From contig OZ022240.1 of NCBI GenBank assembly GCA_963978895.1, positions 12,744,307 to 12,808,306 on the forward strand: a DNA stretch of 64,000 nt, written 5' to 3'. The translations under genes were made by a program, and so were the position numbers. Position 1 is the first letter of the stretch. The number at the start of each line of letters is the position of its first letter. A model generated the notes under the pieces. That model made no database searches and had not been told where the DNA came from. It saw nothing but the letters and a program-made list of their open reading frames with translations. This DNA is from Erpobdella octoculata. Lineage: Eukaryota > Annelida > Clitellata > Hirudinida > Erpobdellidae. This document shows, piece after piece, positions 1-10,915 of the stretch.

Positions 1-134
1 AAAATATATATACAGATTTAGATGGAAATTCTGAAGTAATTTCTGCAAGACCTTTTTCTGATCACACTTATTCATATAATGGTTCCATTGCTTAAATTTC
101 AACATTCCTATTCTTAGCATTAAAATTTTATATA

Positions 135-770
135 TTATGTATGTACATATATTCTAAAGATTTTATACGTTTCTTTAATTTTTTTAAGTAGATGTAAATA
201 TTTTCTAAAACTTTTAGACATATTTTTGTAGATGTACACACATTCTAACGATTTTATACTTTGCTTTGATTTTTTAAGTAGATGTACATATTTTCTAACA
301 ATTTTAGACATATTTTTTAACTTTCTTTGTAGATGTGAAAACTGTATACCTGTTTTTTTACTTTTTAGCTAGATGTACATAGTTTTTAAAGATTTTAGAC
401 TTGTTTTATTATTTTCGGTGGACATACATATGTTCTAAAAATTTTATACATGTTTAAACTTTTTTTGATAGATGTACATATATTCTATGAATTTTAGACT
501 TGTTTTTTTAGATGTACATATATTCTGAAACTGAGTAGATGTATATATAATCTTAAGATTTTAGTCTTTGATACATATAATACAGATTTTAAATGTTGAT
601 TTTCTTTTTTTAGGTACATGTACTCATAATTTAAGGAGTTTGAAATTATTTTAACTTTTTCTGTTATAAAAAGATGCACTTATAGTCTACAAACCACAGA
701 CTTTGTTTTGACTTTTTCGTAGATAGATGTACATTTAATCTAATCTAAATATTTTATACTTTTTCCTCGG
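135..770. repeat. Degenerate tandem repeat, period about 55-65 bp
   Basis: About ten diverged units share a core close to TAGATGTACATATATTCTAA, then a GATTTTA segment and a T-rich spacer. Spacing varies by several bases. No reading frame is kept across units, so this looks like an old non-coding minisatellite. The first 134 bases are AT-rich and show nothing else. Confidence 0.7.
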
Positions 771-1315
771 TAGATTTTAAAGCAAATCAAACAATATGTT
801 GCCAAATGTTGCAGTAAAAACTTTAAGCTAGCTAAGAACCGTAAATTGAGAATAAAAAATTTCAAAATCGACCCATTTTTTAATTATTAATATTGTCAAA
901 TGCTGTTTTAAATTAAAAATCTGCCAATTTCTTTATATCGGTAAAGTTGCCATTTAATATAAATAACGAATAGTCATTGCAAAACAAGCTGCTGTTATCT
1001 GATTGGCCGCTGCCACTTATCTCAGTCTTGTCAGCAGGTGTTTGTTTCGATTGTGAAAATTAAAAATATTGGCTACTTTCGAATCAATATGGAACAAGTA
1101 AAGATAAAAAATAAACTTTTTAAGAAATGCTTTTAAGTTGAGCCGTTTATATCTCGATAATTCAGGCGCTTGCTCTCCCGTTCTCGCTCACGCTTGCTCT
1201 CCCATTCCCGTTCTCACTCGGCTCATTTACTTTTGTAATTCTTTCCTAACTTCTTTTAGCCCATAAAACGTAAAATAGATTTGCTAAAACGTTGTTACGT
1301 AAACTAAATTTGAAT
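771..1315. other. AT-rich stretch without a gene
   Basis: No supported ORF or RNA. Positions about 1165-1225 carry alternating GCTTGCTCTCCC and CCGTTCTCGCTC words. These are the reverse complement of the GAGCGGGAAAGCAAGCGG tract inside the Helitron copies at 14.3-15 kb, so this is probably a Helitron scrap. Confidence 0.5.
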
Positions 1316-1316
1316 T

Positions 1317-1667
1317 TTATTACGCAAATACATGAAAAAAACTCGTCACCTTAGCAACTGAAACTATTTAACTATTAAAAAAACTAACCAAGATTCAGTA
1401 AATAACGTATTCGGTTGAATTTTAGTTGTGAATATGTATGTATTTATAATAAATTGTTAATAAATAAAATATAAAACTTTATAAAAATTTTTTAACATTT
1501 AATTCATATAATGACAAAAAATCGTAACCTTAGCAACCGAAACTATTCGGCTTAATAATTAACCAAGATTCAGTAAATAACGTATTTGGTTGAATTTTAG
1601 TTGTAATTATTATTAATAAATACAATTTTAAAAAGATATAAATTTTTCGTTAACATTTATTTAAATA

Positions 1668-1672
<5 letters not shown>
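1317..1672. repeat. Direct duplication of a unit of about 180 bp
   Basis: Two adjacent copies (about 1317-1500 and 1501-1672) share CCTTAGCAACYGAAACTATT and then ACCAAGATTCAGTAAATAAC, with small indels. No coding potential is seen. Confidence 0.7.
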
Positions 1673-2110
<438 letters not shown>

Positions 2111-2645
2111 CACAGACAAACTAACTAACAAACAACAAACAGAGAGATGAGTGAAGTTAAATAAAAGCATATTTATATGAACAAATATTTTTTAAAACTT
2201 TTTAAAATTTAATATTAAATTTCTTTTTTATAAAGAAACCAGAAAATGATGGTTTGTTTTTATTAATACTTTTTAAAAATGTTTTAAAGCTTTTATTAAT
2301 TTTATTTTATAATTCACCTATATATTTTGCCCAATCTATCTGAAATTTTAACAGAATGTAAGGTCCGCAGCGACAAATAAATTCGTTGCGTTTTAACTTG
2401 ATTGGATAACGGGAAGTTGGTTTTTTCAGTTAACATAAAGGATTTAACAAGAAAACCGTAAAAGTCATTTTTTTAAAATCTTTTTTAATTTTTTAATTCG
2501 GCGATTAAAATATTTTTCAATGATAATAAGTCTTTAAAATATGAAAACATTGACCACAGTCTTCTAATTACCTAATATATGAAGTATGTAAGGATTGAAA
2601 ATTTAAGAAACTTGAATAAATATGGAATAAACATATTTTTCAGTA
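2111..2645. other. AT-rich stretch without a gene
   Basis: Only short chance ORFs and poly-T/poly-A runs. Nothing else recognised. Confidence 0.5.
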
Positions 2646-2649
2646 AAAA

Positions 2650-2768
2650 CTAGCGGGGTTACCCGGCGTTGCTCGGGCTTTAAGGTTTTTTATCGTTTTC
2701 TCTCTTGCTCCCGTTTCCTACACCGCTTGCTTTCCCTCTTCCGGCCGCTTTCCCGTTCCCCGTCGCTT
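2650..2768 (-). mobile_element. Nonautonomous Helitron 3' end
   Basis: Read on the minus strand, a G-rich tract with GGGAAAGCAAGCGG-like words leads to the hairpin CCCGAGCAACGCCGGG, then TAACCCCG, then CTAG followed by T. A short hairpin a few bases before a terminal CTRR motif and insertion next to T are hallmarks of Helitron 3' ends. The same terminus occurs at 4977, 14635, 15049 and 22392. Upstream it merges into the short-period array. Confidence 0.65.
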
Positions 2769-2990
2769 TCCGGATTCCCCTACGTGTCGTCTGCCTAATT
2801 TTCGTCCCCTACGTTTCGTCTCCGTACGTTTTGTCTGCCTAATATTCCTCTCCTACGTTTCGTCTCCACGTACCATTCGCCTCCTTACTGTTTGTCTCGC
2901 TACGTTTCGTCTCCATCGATTTATTTGCCCTGCTTAATATCCGTCTCATTACTGTTCGTCTCCCTACGTTTCGTCTCCAGCGTTGTTGAA
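2769..2990. repeat. Short-period array, GGAGACGAAACGTAG units
   Basis: Read on the minus strand, about 14 units of 14-17 bp alternate between GGAGACGAAACGTAG and variants such as GAGACGAACAGTAA. It has the same layout as the foldback arms at 28.4 and 29.7 kb but a different unit sequence. No inverted partner is seen in the window. Confidence 0.7.
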
Positions 2991-3395
2991 CTATGCATGC
3001 TACCTCATTATATAAAGGTGTGAGATTGTGAGTGTTTGCATTATTTGTAAACATGACGGATTGCGTAGAGTATGGAATTTCTAAGCAAAAATAGTCTTTC
3101 AACTCATTTTCTGTTTCATACTGTCTCAAACTTTGTATTACTTGATATTGTGTTTTTTAATGTTTTCATTTTATTTGATATTATCTTGATATTATTTTAT
3201 TTAATGTTTTCTTTTTTTACTTGATTTTATGTTCCATAGTGTTTTAAAGATTTTCTCAAAATTGATTTTATGTCACATATTTTTTATACTCTGATTTAAC
3301 TATTATGTGTCTGATGCGCTGTTTTCCATGATTTTATGTTGCATAATTTTAAAACTGTAAATTTTATTTGGTTTCATGTCACATAATAACTTAAA
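2991..3395. other. AT-rich stretch without a clear gene
   Basis: T-rich sequence with repeated TTTTATGT and TTGATATTA words. It could be 3' UTR or intron of the minus-strand gene that follows. No independent evidence. Confidence 0.4.
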
Positions 3396-3399
3396 TTTA

Positions 3400-4100
3400 G
3401 TTTTCTTAAAATGATTTGATGGTGCATAGTGTCCTTGAGCTAAAATAAAATGATTGTTCCAACAAATTTTTCTTACAATTTTTAAGAGTTGATAATGACA
3501 GCTTATCATCTTGAAAATCTTGTTCTGATTGCAAATATTTTTCAATCAAATTATCGCTTTCAGGACATTGTTCTCTTGAATTTTCTGTCGAATTATAACA
3601 AAGCTTCATTAAGTAATAAACAAAAATATTAAATGATATAAGATGAAGCAGTTACTAGTAACAATAATTTAATAAACCTTTTTCAGAAATAATTTTTTCA
3701 AAAACTTTAATACGCCGTTTTAAATCTTGATTTTCCTTAGCCAAATCTCGATTTTCGTGTTTTAAAATTCCAAGTTCCTGCTTCAGCTGCTTCAATTCTT
3801 GTTTGAAGTGTTGTATTCTAAGCGCATCAAAACTAGACTCAAACTTTAAAACATTTTATAAAAAATATCATTTGTAATATAACGATTTTATTAAAACAAC
3901 GTTAACGAAATTATCACCATACAATATCAGACGTCTTGCAGCTGTTTAATGCGTTGGAAGAAGAACGCGTTTCTTTGAATGTTTCATTTTGACTTTCAGA
4001 TTCACAAGTTTTTATTTCTTTTTCGTCATCTCCGTCAAATGTTATTGATAAATTTGCCTTATATTCTCTATTGAATTTTTCTCCATCCGTAAAATCTTAA
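3400..4100 (-). CDS. Candidate multi-exon host gene with a coiled coil, partial
   Basis: Three open blocks on the minus strand look like exons. The first (about 4099-3925) begins after a TTTTAAG acceptor and encodes an acidic, Ser-rich segment; GTATGGTG can serve as donor. The second (about 3852-3680) encodes a strong heptad segment including HFKQELKQLKQELGILKHEN, followed by a basic KRRIKVFEKI stretch; donor GTTTAT follows. The third (about 3605-3405) encodes a polar segment with CPESDNLIEKYLQSEQ and a stop near 3405. The inferred introns are about 70 nt. It resembles a leucine-zipper or centrosomal-type coiled coil, but I recognise no family. No start exon was identified upstream. Exon borders are my inference; no transposon signature is seen. 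Confidence 0.45.
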
Positions 4101-4590
4101 AACCACACAAGCAATTACTTAACGTATTTTTAAGCATTTGGCAGTGATTTTTTAACAATTAAGAAAATGTTCTTCTTTATTAAAACAACTCATTTTTAAG
4201 TTGATATTTCAATTTTGTGCATTTAAACAAAACGTTAACAATGGCGCTCCTAGTACAGGTCACAAAATGTCTCATCTTAAGCAAAATATTGAATAAGTTG
4301 ATATAACTTTAATAAACTTTTATAACTTTATAAACCTGTTAACCGTTACACAAGCTGGATAAAGCAGCGAATTTCGCCCAAATTTTAGAATTTTTCAGAG
4401 GGAGGGTACTTTTTCCAACTTTATAAACCTGTTAACCATTTTACAAGTTCATAGCTGAACAAGGCAGCAGATTTTGCCATCCCTCCCTTTGAAAAATTCT
4501 AAAACGTGTTGTTATTTGAACTTTATAAACCTGTCAAACTTTAAAAAGTTTAAGTTAAAGTAGATTCATTTTTGAGTGCCACTTACTGAA
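4101..4590. repeat. Imperfect tandem repeat around ACTTTATAAACCTGTTAACC
   Basis: Three copies of the phrase lie at about 4323, 4420 and 4523, each followed by variants of GCTGAACAAGGCAGC and TTTGAAAAATTCTAAAA. A fourth partial copy lies at 4875-4930, beyond the SINE, so the SINE probably inserted into this array. The first 200 bp hold nothing recognisable. Confidence 0.55.
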
Positions 4591-4873
4591 CATACCAGCG
4601 CCAATGTTGGCAACTTGCTGATAAGACTAACGGCGTATGCGGTGTAAACCTGGCGCCACTGGCAGCCCCGCATACTACTCGCTAACTCCACAAGCGCACA
4701 AAGGACTCTAACCCCCAACCAATGTTTTTACTCATTTATCGACCACTAAATGATCAAACGCTGAGTTGACGTGAGCACATGCTCAAAGAAATTATATGCC
4801 CGGACTAGGATTTGAATCTGGGTCCTCCGACTATCAAAACCGGCGTTTAAACCACTAGACCAACACGTCCTTA
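4591..4873 (-). mobile_element. tRNA-derived SINE, head at 4797-4873
   Basis: On the minus strand 4873-4797 reads as a tRNA-like sequence. There is an A box TGGTCTAGTGG and a B box GATTCAAATCC with roughly tRNA spacing. The variable part is too long and the stems too imperfect for a working tRNA. The remaining 200 bp or so would be the SINE body. It is flanked by a repeat that it appears to interrupt. Confidence 0.6.
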
Positions 4874-4976
4874 GCTGAAAAAAGCAGCGTAATTCGCCTC
4901 CCCCTTCTAAAAAATTCTAAAAAATTATAGTTAAGTTTAAAAAGAATCAAATTTAAGAAACAATAATAATTAAAAA

Positions 4977-5010
4977 CTAGCGGGGTTACCCGGCGTTGCT
5001 CGGGGGTTTT

Positions 5011-5012
<2 letters not shown>
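4977..5012 (-). mobile_element. Nonautonomous Helitron 3' terminus next to CATA microsatellite
   Basis: Minus strand: hairpin CCGAGCAACGCCGG, TAACCCCG, CTAG, T. It is nearly identical to the terminus at 2650. Everything immediately 5' of it on the minus strand is the TATG/CATA microsatellite, so the Helitron body is either replaced by or filled with that repeat. Confidence 0.6.
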
Positions 5013-5042
<30 letters not shown>

Positions 5043-5417
5043 CATACATACATACATACATACATACATACATACATACATACATACATACATACATACA
5101 TACATACATACATACATACATACATACATACATACATACATACATACATACATACATACATACATACATACATACATACATACATACATACATACATACA
5201 TACATACATACATACATACACACATACACACATATGCATACACTCACATACACCTACTCATACACACATACATACATACATACATATATACACATACATA
5301 TATTTATACATACATATATTTATACATACATACAAACATAAATGTATAAATGTTTGTATGTATGTATGTATGTATGTATGTATGTATGTATGTATGTATG
5401 TATGTATGTATGTATGT
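5013..5417. repeat. (CATA)n followed by (TATG)n, inverted microsatellite
   Basis: About 330 bp of CATA tetranucleotides is followed by about 70 bp of TATG, so the two blocks are reverse complements and can pair into a long hairpin. Met-Tyr-Val-Cys and His-Thr-Tyr-Ile reading frames are artefacts. Confidence 0.95.
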
Positions 5418-5654
5418 GTGTGTTATAACTCTTTGCGAGCTTTCGTGTTTGACGGTTTATTAGAGTTAAATATAATTTTTTTTATTATTTTTATCACGTT
5501 TTCTTAACTTGCTTAAATATTAGTATATTGTTATTTTTACTATGGAGGTAGTTCTCATACAGGGAACGAAAGTTAAGAAGGTACTTCTTTAAAAGTGCTA
5601 TTAATGTTCTTTTTCAAAATGTTAATATCAATTTCAATTTCTTTAGCGATTTCT
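5418..5654. other. Unremarkable AT-rich spacer
   Basis: No gene or repeat recognised between the two microsatellites. Confidence 0.5.
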
Positions 5655-5897
<243 letters not shown>

Positions 5898-5945
5898 GGA
5901 ATTTATCAAGCGCCAAGGCACGCGACTGGGGCACCCTCGGATAAC

Positions 5946-6430
5946 CTAAAAATTGCATCGTTCAAAAGCTAATTTAAAATAAAAGGTTTTAAGTTTAGTT
6001 TTAAAGGAAGCGACGGATCCACAGTTTCGAATTTCGGCTGGCAGTGCATTCCAGACGATTGGCGATGCGTGTCGAAAGGATCTCGCACCGATATTGTTGT
6101 TAGCTTTTGTCCGTGCGAGTTCAGGAGCTGTGGATGAACGGAGCGGCCTTTGGATGGTTCTGTTGTGAAGGAGTTGGTGAAGATATGTGGGCGATGAACA
6201 AAACCGAATTTTGTACGTTATCAGAGCGATTTTGTACAAAATTCGATAGTGTACCGGTAGCCAGTGAAGTTTGAAAAGACGGAATGAAGACGACGACGAT
6301 GACAGAGATGACGACGACGATGGTAGAGATGACGACGACGATGGTAGAGATGACGACGACGACAGTGATGACGACGAATCCAAAGGGTAGACTCCAAGGA
6401 CCACTTTAGCAGCCCTATTCATCATTCTCT
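5946..6430 (-). pseudogene. L2/CR1-group LINE, C-terminal ORF2 remnant with a poly-Ser insertion
   Basis: The minus-strand frame ends with the conserved C-terminal region of L2-type ORF2 proteins: LHWLPVHYRILYKI, then R-S-F-R-H-A-S-P-I-V-W-N-A-L-P and a final FKTKLKTFYF, as in the larger L2 at 51-53.7 kb. Upstream only RAAKVVLGVY remains before a run of about 35 Ser/Leu/Pro codons from a GAC/GAT-type repeat (about 6283-6390). In the 51-kb copy about a dozen other residues separate these two blocks. The catalytic reverse transcriptase is missing. Dead 5'-truncated copy. Confidence 0.8.
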
Positions 6431-6695
6431 GGAGACGTTTTTGGTGGTTCAGAGGAATGGTTCCCTTTTTTTTGAAGGGAGTTACAATAATCGAGCCTTG
6501 ACAAGTTCATGACCCCTTCCCGAACTCTACGCCTATGGTTTAAATGTTTTTTTTTTAATTTACAAATTTTCTAAGTGGAACTCAATTTTAAGAGGTTTGA
6601 CATTATTTAACGTAGCGTTAGTAATGACTAAGCCACGAATCGTCATCTCACTTTATAATAAGTATATAATGATGTTTGAAAACAGATTAACAAAT
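6431..6695. other. Spacer without a gene
   Basis: It begins with about 100 bp that may still belong to the L2 remnant, then plain AT-rich sequence. Confidence 0.4.
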
Positions 6696-6699
6696 GATA

Positions 6700-7275
6700 A
6701 GCACGGCATTTTTGTTGTAAATTTTATTGATCATTCTTTGCCTGGCCCATATATGTGCGCACAGGCACGCAGAAGTTTAGAAATGGTTATTTCATGTTCC
6801 GCATACTTCTCCCACACGTCAGATAATTTTCCTTGCAGTCTGGCATAGGTCGTCCTTTGGTACCTGCGAAATCTTTTCTCGGATATCAGGTTGACTTGCA
6901 GGGTAACATATTCCGCTACGTTGAAGAGTAGCGGCGCCAGTTGGTACAAGTCCAACTTACCACGCCTGGCACGGCTATTTAAGTGCGTGTGCCATCCAAA
7001 AAGTGGTGGTTACGTGAACAAAAGTCCAAAACCTCAAACGTATTATAATGAAACAAAACAGCGACAGATAGTCTAATTTACCATTTATAATTAGCATAAA
7101 ATACTTCGTAGCACACTAGCAGCACTTCCGAGGCTTTATGCAATTGTTTTAACTGCAAGCCGCTTTTTTACTGATTTATAATATAATGAACTTTTTATTA
7201 TGTCATAATGATTCCGATTTTCTTTGAAAAGACTGATCAATTTATGCATTTTCTCATCAGTCCACTTCATCGTAA
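6700..7275 (-). pseudogene. Broken gene with a SANT/Myb-like N-terminal segment
   Basis: Minus strand 7272-7155 encodes MKWTDEKMHKLISLFKENRN followed by a basic stretch and a stop. The W-T-D-E-x-x-x-x-L-I-x-L-F pattern resembles Myb/SANT-like DNA-binding domains that occur in PIF/Harbinger second ORFs and in host genes. A second minus-strand block (6955-6731) encodes a hydrophobic/basic segment with RTTYARLQGKLSDVWEKYAE and may be a later exon or a decayed continuation. No typical splice pair joins them convincingly. It could be a Harbinger accessory gene or a host pseudogene. Confidence 0.35.
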
Positions 7276-7599
7276 TTTCTATAGTTTAAAATAATTAATC
7301 ATTCAAACAAAATACACAGAAAACATTTAATGCAAATATGTTCCATAATTTATTTTTGAAACTTTAAAATAACGTATATACAAATATAAATAAACAAAAC
7401 TCTTCAAAATAACACATCTTTGTTAACCAAAAGAAGAAAATAATATTTCTCTGGGCTATGTGAGAAATGTCTTGATGGAGTCATGTATTAATTATGGACA
7501 TTGTATAACAAACAAGCCTTATTTTGTTAAAACTTAAAACGTGAGGAACGTTTACTCAAACTAACCATCTGCCATTTTTAAATAGGATAGAACGCTTTT

Positions 7600-7600
<1 letters not shown>
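7276..7600. other. AT-rich stretch without a gene
   Basis: No ORF, repeat or RNA could be supported. Confidence 0.5.

Positions 7601-7601
<1 letters not shown>

Positions 7602-7673
<72 letters not shown>
7602..7673. repeat. (AT)n microsatellite
   Basis: About 70 bp of pure AT dinucleotides. Confidence 0.95.
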
Positions 7674-7676
<3 letters not shown>

Positions 7677-7740
7677 GTCAAGAAAAACGTGGTAGAAATA
7701 ATAAAAAAAATATTTAAATTTAACAGACAGTCAATAGACA

Positions 7741-7998
7741 GTCAACCAGGGGGAAAATGGTCCAGGGGGCGAATCGTCCATAGTGCGAATCGACCAGGGG
7801 GCGAATCGTCCAGAGGGCGAATCGACCAGGGAGCGAAACGTCCAGAGTGCAAATTGACCAGGGGGGCAAATCGTCCAGGGTGCGAATCGACCAGAGGGCG
7901 AACCGTCCAGAGTGCGAATCGACCAGGGGGCGAATCGTCTAGGGAGGGGGCGAATCGTCCAGAGTGCGAATCGTCCAGGGGGCGAAACGTCCTGTTAC
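7741..7998. repeat. Short-period array, GGGGGCGAATCGTCCA units
   Basis: About 15 units of 16-18 bp on the consensus GGGCGAATCGWCCAG, alternating TCGTCC and TCGACC cores. The reading frame through it (7689-8030) is Arg/Pro/Gly-rich repeat translation and probably not a protein. It matches the other short-period arrays in unit length and in a central CGAA. No inverted partner is visible. Confidence 0.75.
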
Positions 7999-8111
7999 TA
8001 TCTCGTTTTCGTTTTACTTTTGCACTCTAATGGAATTTAATTTAATTTAACTTGTTTTGATTCGCCTTGCTTCCGGTTCTTATTTTACGCTGACTTTTGG
8101 TTTATTACTTT

Positions 8112-8155
8112 GGGCTCTGAAGATGGAAAAGGATTTCCAAAACTGCAGTAAGCCA
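8112..8155 (+). ncRNA. Degenerate hammerhead ribozyme in a Penelope-like terminal region
   Basis: Stem I GGCT/AGCC encloses CTGAAGA, stem II GGAAA/TTTCC, then AAAA where GAAA is required, then a short stem III and a GTA cleavage triplet. The layout equals the intact motif at 10066, but the invariant G of GAAA is replaced by A, so activity is unlikely. It marks an old plus-strand PLE terminal repeat. Confidence 0.6.
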
Positions 8156-8201
8156 AATAAAACATCTCACGTCTTTCAATTACCGCAAAATCGAGGGCAC
8201 T

Positions 8202-8244
8202 TTAATATTCCAATAAACGGTTTTGCCGTTTATTGGAATATTAA
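8202..8244. repeat. Perfect 19-bp inverted repeat with 5-nt loop
   Basis: TTAATATTCCAATAAACGG, loop TTTTG, then its exact reverse complement. It lies 50 bp downstream of the degenerate hammerhead. Function unknown; it could be a terminator-like or cruciform element of the PLE remnant. Confidence 0.85.
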
Positions 8245-8354
8245 TTAATGAAGCTTAATAAATCTTATTAATCTCTATCAATGGGAAACTAATCGTTTAA
8301 TCATCAATTTTATATGAATATATATATATACATATATATATATACTATATATAT

Positions 8355-8452
8355 ACTAGGAATATCTACTAGGAATCGAACCCACGTGTCTACGGCAACA
8401 CCGCCTCGCCTAAATGCAAGCGCTCTTACCAACTGAGCCACCGACCATCACA
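8355..8452 (-). mobile_element. tRNA-derived SINE head
   Basis: Minus strand reads GGTGGCTCAGTTGGTAAGAG (A-box region), then an over-long middle part, then GGTTCGATTCC (exact B-box form). The acceptor stem does not pair well, so this is SINE-like rather than a functional tRNA. It lies beside the (AT)n run that ends the minus-strand PLE fragment. Confidence 0.6.
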
Positions 8453-8477
8453 AAAAAATGATGGCTAGAATTCTCAG

Positions 8478-9333
<856 letters not shown>

Positions 9334-9915
9334 ATTAACGCCGACGTCTTGTAGTTATATTTGAAGACTCAAACAAATGTTGAAATGACACCGCTGGAGC
9401 CTGAGCCTCAGGTGGAGGCTCAGGTGGAGGTTCAAGTGGAGGCTCAGGTGGAGGTTCAGGTGGAGGTTCAGGTGGAGGATCAGTGGAGGCTCAGGTGGAG
9501 GCTCATGTAGGATAGGCGTGGGTAGTTGCACGATTGGAGCTGGTTGAAGAGATGAGTTGGAAAGGTAGTTAACCTCATCACTTAGTAGACCACGGGGAGA
9601 TATACCGAGACGATCGCCAACATCTATGACAGGAGTCAAATAAACCGATCCACAGGAAGTGTTTACCTCATTAGTTTTGTCAGGCTGTACCAAACCAGAA
9701 GCAACGGCCGAATAAGGGGGTCGACTAGTACCGTGACCACAGATTAATAAAGGACCAGAGCTCGTAGCTTTGTTACCACCCAGCATAGCGCCTACCGTCT
9801 GAGACCGAAGCACATTATCATCAGCAAAATCATTAAAGTCAAGATTGAATATATATATATATATATTAATGTTGTCGCTTTTTTTCTGCTGTTTTTTTTT
9901 AAACTTAAAGTTCAA
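9334..9915 (-). pseudogene. Penelope-like element, C-terminal tail with proline-rich linker
   Basis: The minus-strand frame runs from an (AT)n stretch (about 9849-9867) through a Ser/Pro-rich segment. Near 9480 the period of a Pro-Pro-Pro-Glu repeat loses one base. In the other frame the repeat continues for about 25 residues and ends in SFQHLFESSNITTRRRR plus a TAA stop at about 9339. The NIT-x-R-R-R-K-type ending is shared with the PLE tails at 16984, 17644, 53880 and 55022. The reverse transcriptase and GIY-YIG parts are absent, so this is a deleted copy with a frameshift. Confidence 0.75.
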
Positions 9916-10065
9916 TGTGTTTCATCTATCAATAGCCGTATTAATTTATTAACTGAAAACTGATTCAGCCTAGCTCTAATTCAACGTCTCCGTCTAAGCC
10001 TAAGTATTTCTAATTTTTAACTCTTCCCTTTCAACTTTTATAATATTTACTTTATTGTTTAACAT
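9916..10065 (+). other. Upstream part of a plus-strand PLE terminal repeat
   Basis: AT-rich sequence leading to the hammerhead at 10066, by analogy with the other copies. No coding tail of the family is visible on the plus strand here. Confidence 0.4.
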
Positions 10066-10113
10066 AGGGTTCTGAAGATGGCTTTTTATAGCTGAAACTG
10101 GCCAGTTAACCCT
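10066..10113 (+). ncRNA. Hammerhead ribozyme, apparently complete core
   Basis: Stem I AGGGTT/AACCCT (6 bp), CTGAAGA, stem II GGCT/AGCT (one G-U), GAAA, stem III C-T with GGCC loop, cleavage triplet GTT. All invariant positions are present. It sits about 60 bp before a PLE N-terminal fragment, as in the minus-strand copy at 8813. Confidence 0.8.
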
Positions 10114-10169
10114 GATCGTTTTATTACTCATCAATTTTTACCAATAAATTCTTCAATATATGTCTCGTC

Positions 10170-10461
<292 letters not shown>

Positions 10462-10525
10462 TTTGTTATATTTATATTAATGTTTTAAGACCACCAAAAA
10501 CAGCTAAAAAAGTTTAAAATTAAAA

Positions 10526-10868
10526 ATTTGTGCTTTTATAATGCTTCTTCGAAATTTAAACCCAAGAAAGGGCTTGTTAAATGGAACGCGACTGGTAGTC
10601 AGAAGTCTCTTTAAAAAATTGCTTTAAAGCTAAAATTATTACAGGAAGTAATAAAGGCAAAGAAGTTTGCCTGCCTCTAATTGATTTGGAACCGAGTCTT
10701 TTGATCACGCCGGTGTATATCTTCCTGAGCCAGTCCTCGCTCATGGTCAACTGTATGTAGCGTTAACTCGAGGAACATATCAGGAAAATATAAATTTTTT
10801 AGTGAAAGATACCTTATATCAAGAAGATTTATTGAAAAACTCAAGAATTTTTACAAAAAACATTGTTA
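10526..10868 (+). pseudogene. Helitron helicase (PIF1-type), C-terminal remnant
   Basis: Three blocks in different frames match the C-terminal end of Helitron/PIF1 helicases in order: LLRNLNPRKGLLNGTRLVV, then AKIITGSNKGKEVCLPLIDL, then GVYLPEPVLAHGQLYVALTR (motif VI region). At least two frameshifts separate them, so no helicase can be made. The nonautonomous Helitron copies in the window could have been mobilised by such a protein. No Rep/HUH domain or terminus is seen nearby. Confidence 0.8.
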
Positions 10869-10876
10869 TCAAAGGG

Positions 10877-10914
10877 ATAGGGTTAGGGGTAGGGTTAGGG
10901 TTAGAGTTTAATTT
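10877..10914 (+). repeat. Interstitial TTAGGG-type telomeric repeat
   Basis: About five GGGTTA/GGGGTA units in a row, matching the metazoan telomere repeat. They lie just behind the Helitron helicase remnant. Confidence 0.8.
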
Positions 10915-10915
10915 T

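Noticed and set aside
4855..5349. ORFs of Met-Tyr-Val-Cys and His-Thr-Tyr-Ile repeats
   Set aside because: Translation of the CATA/TATG microsatellite.
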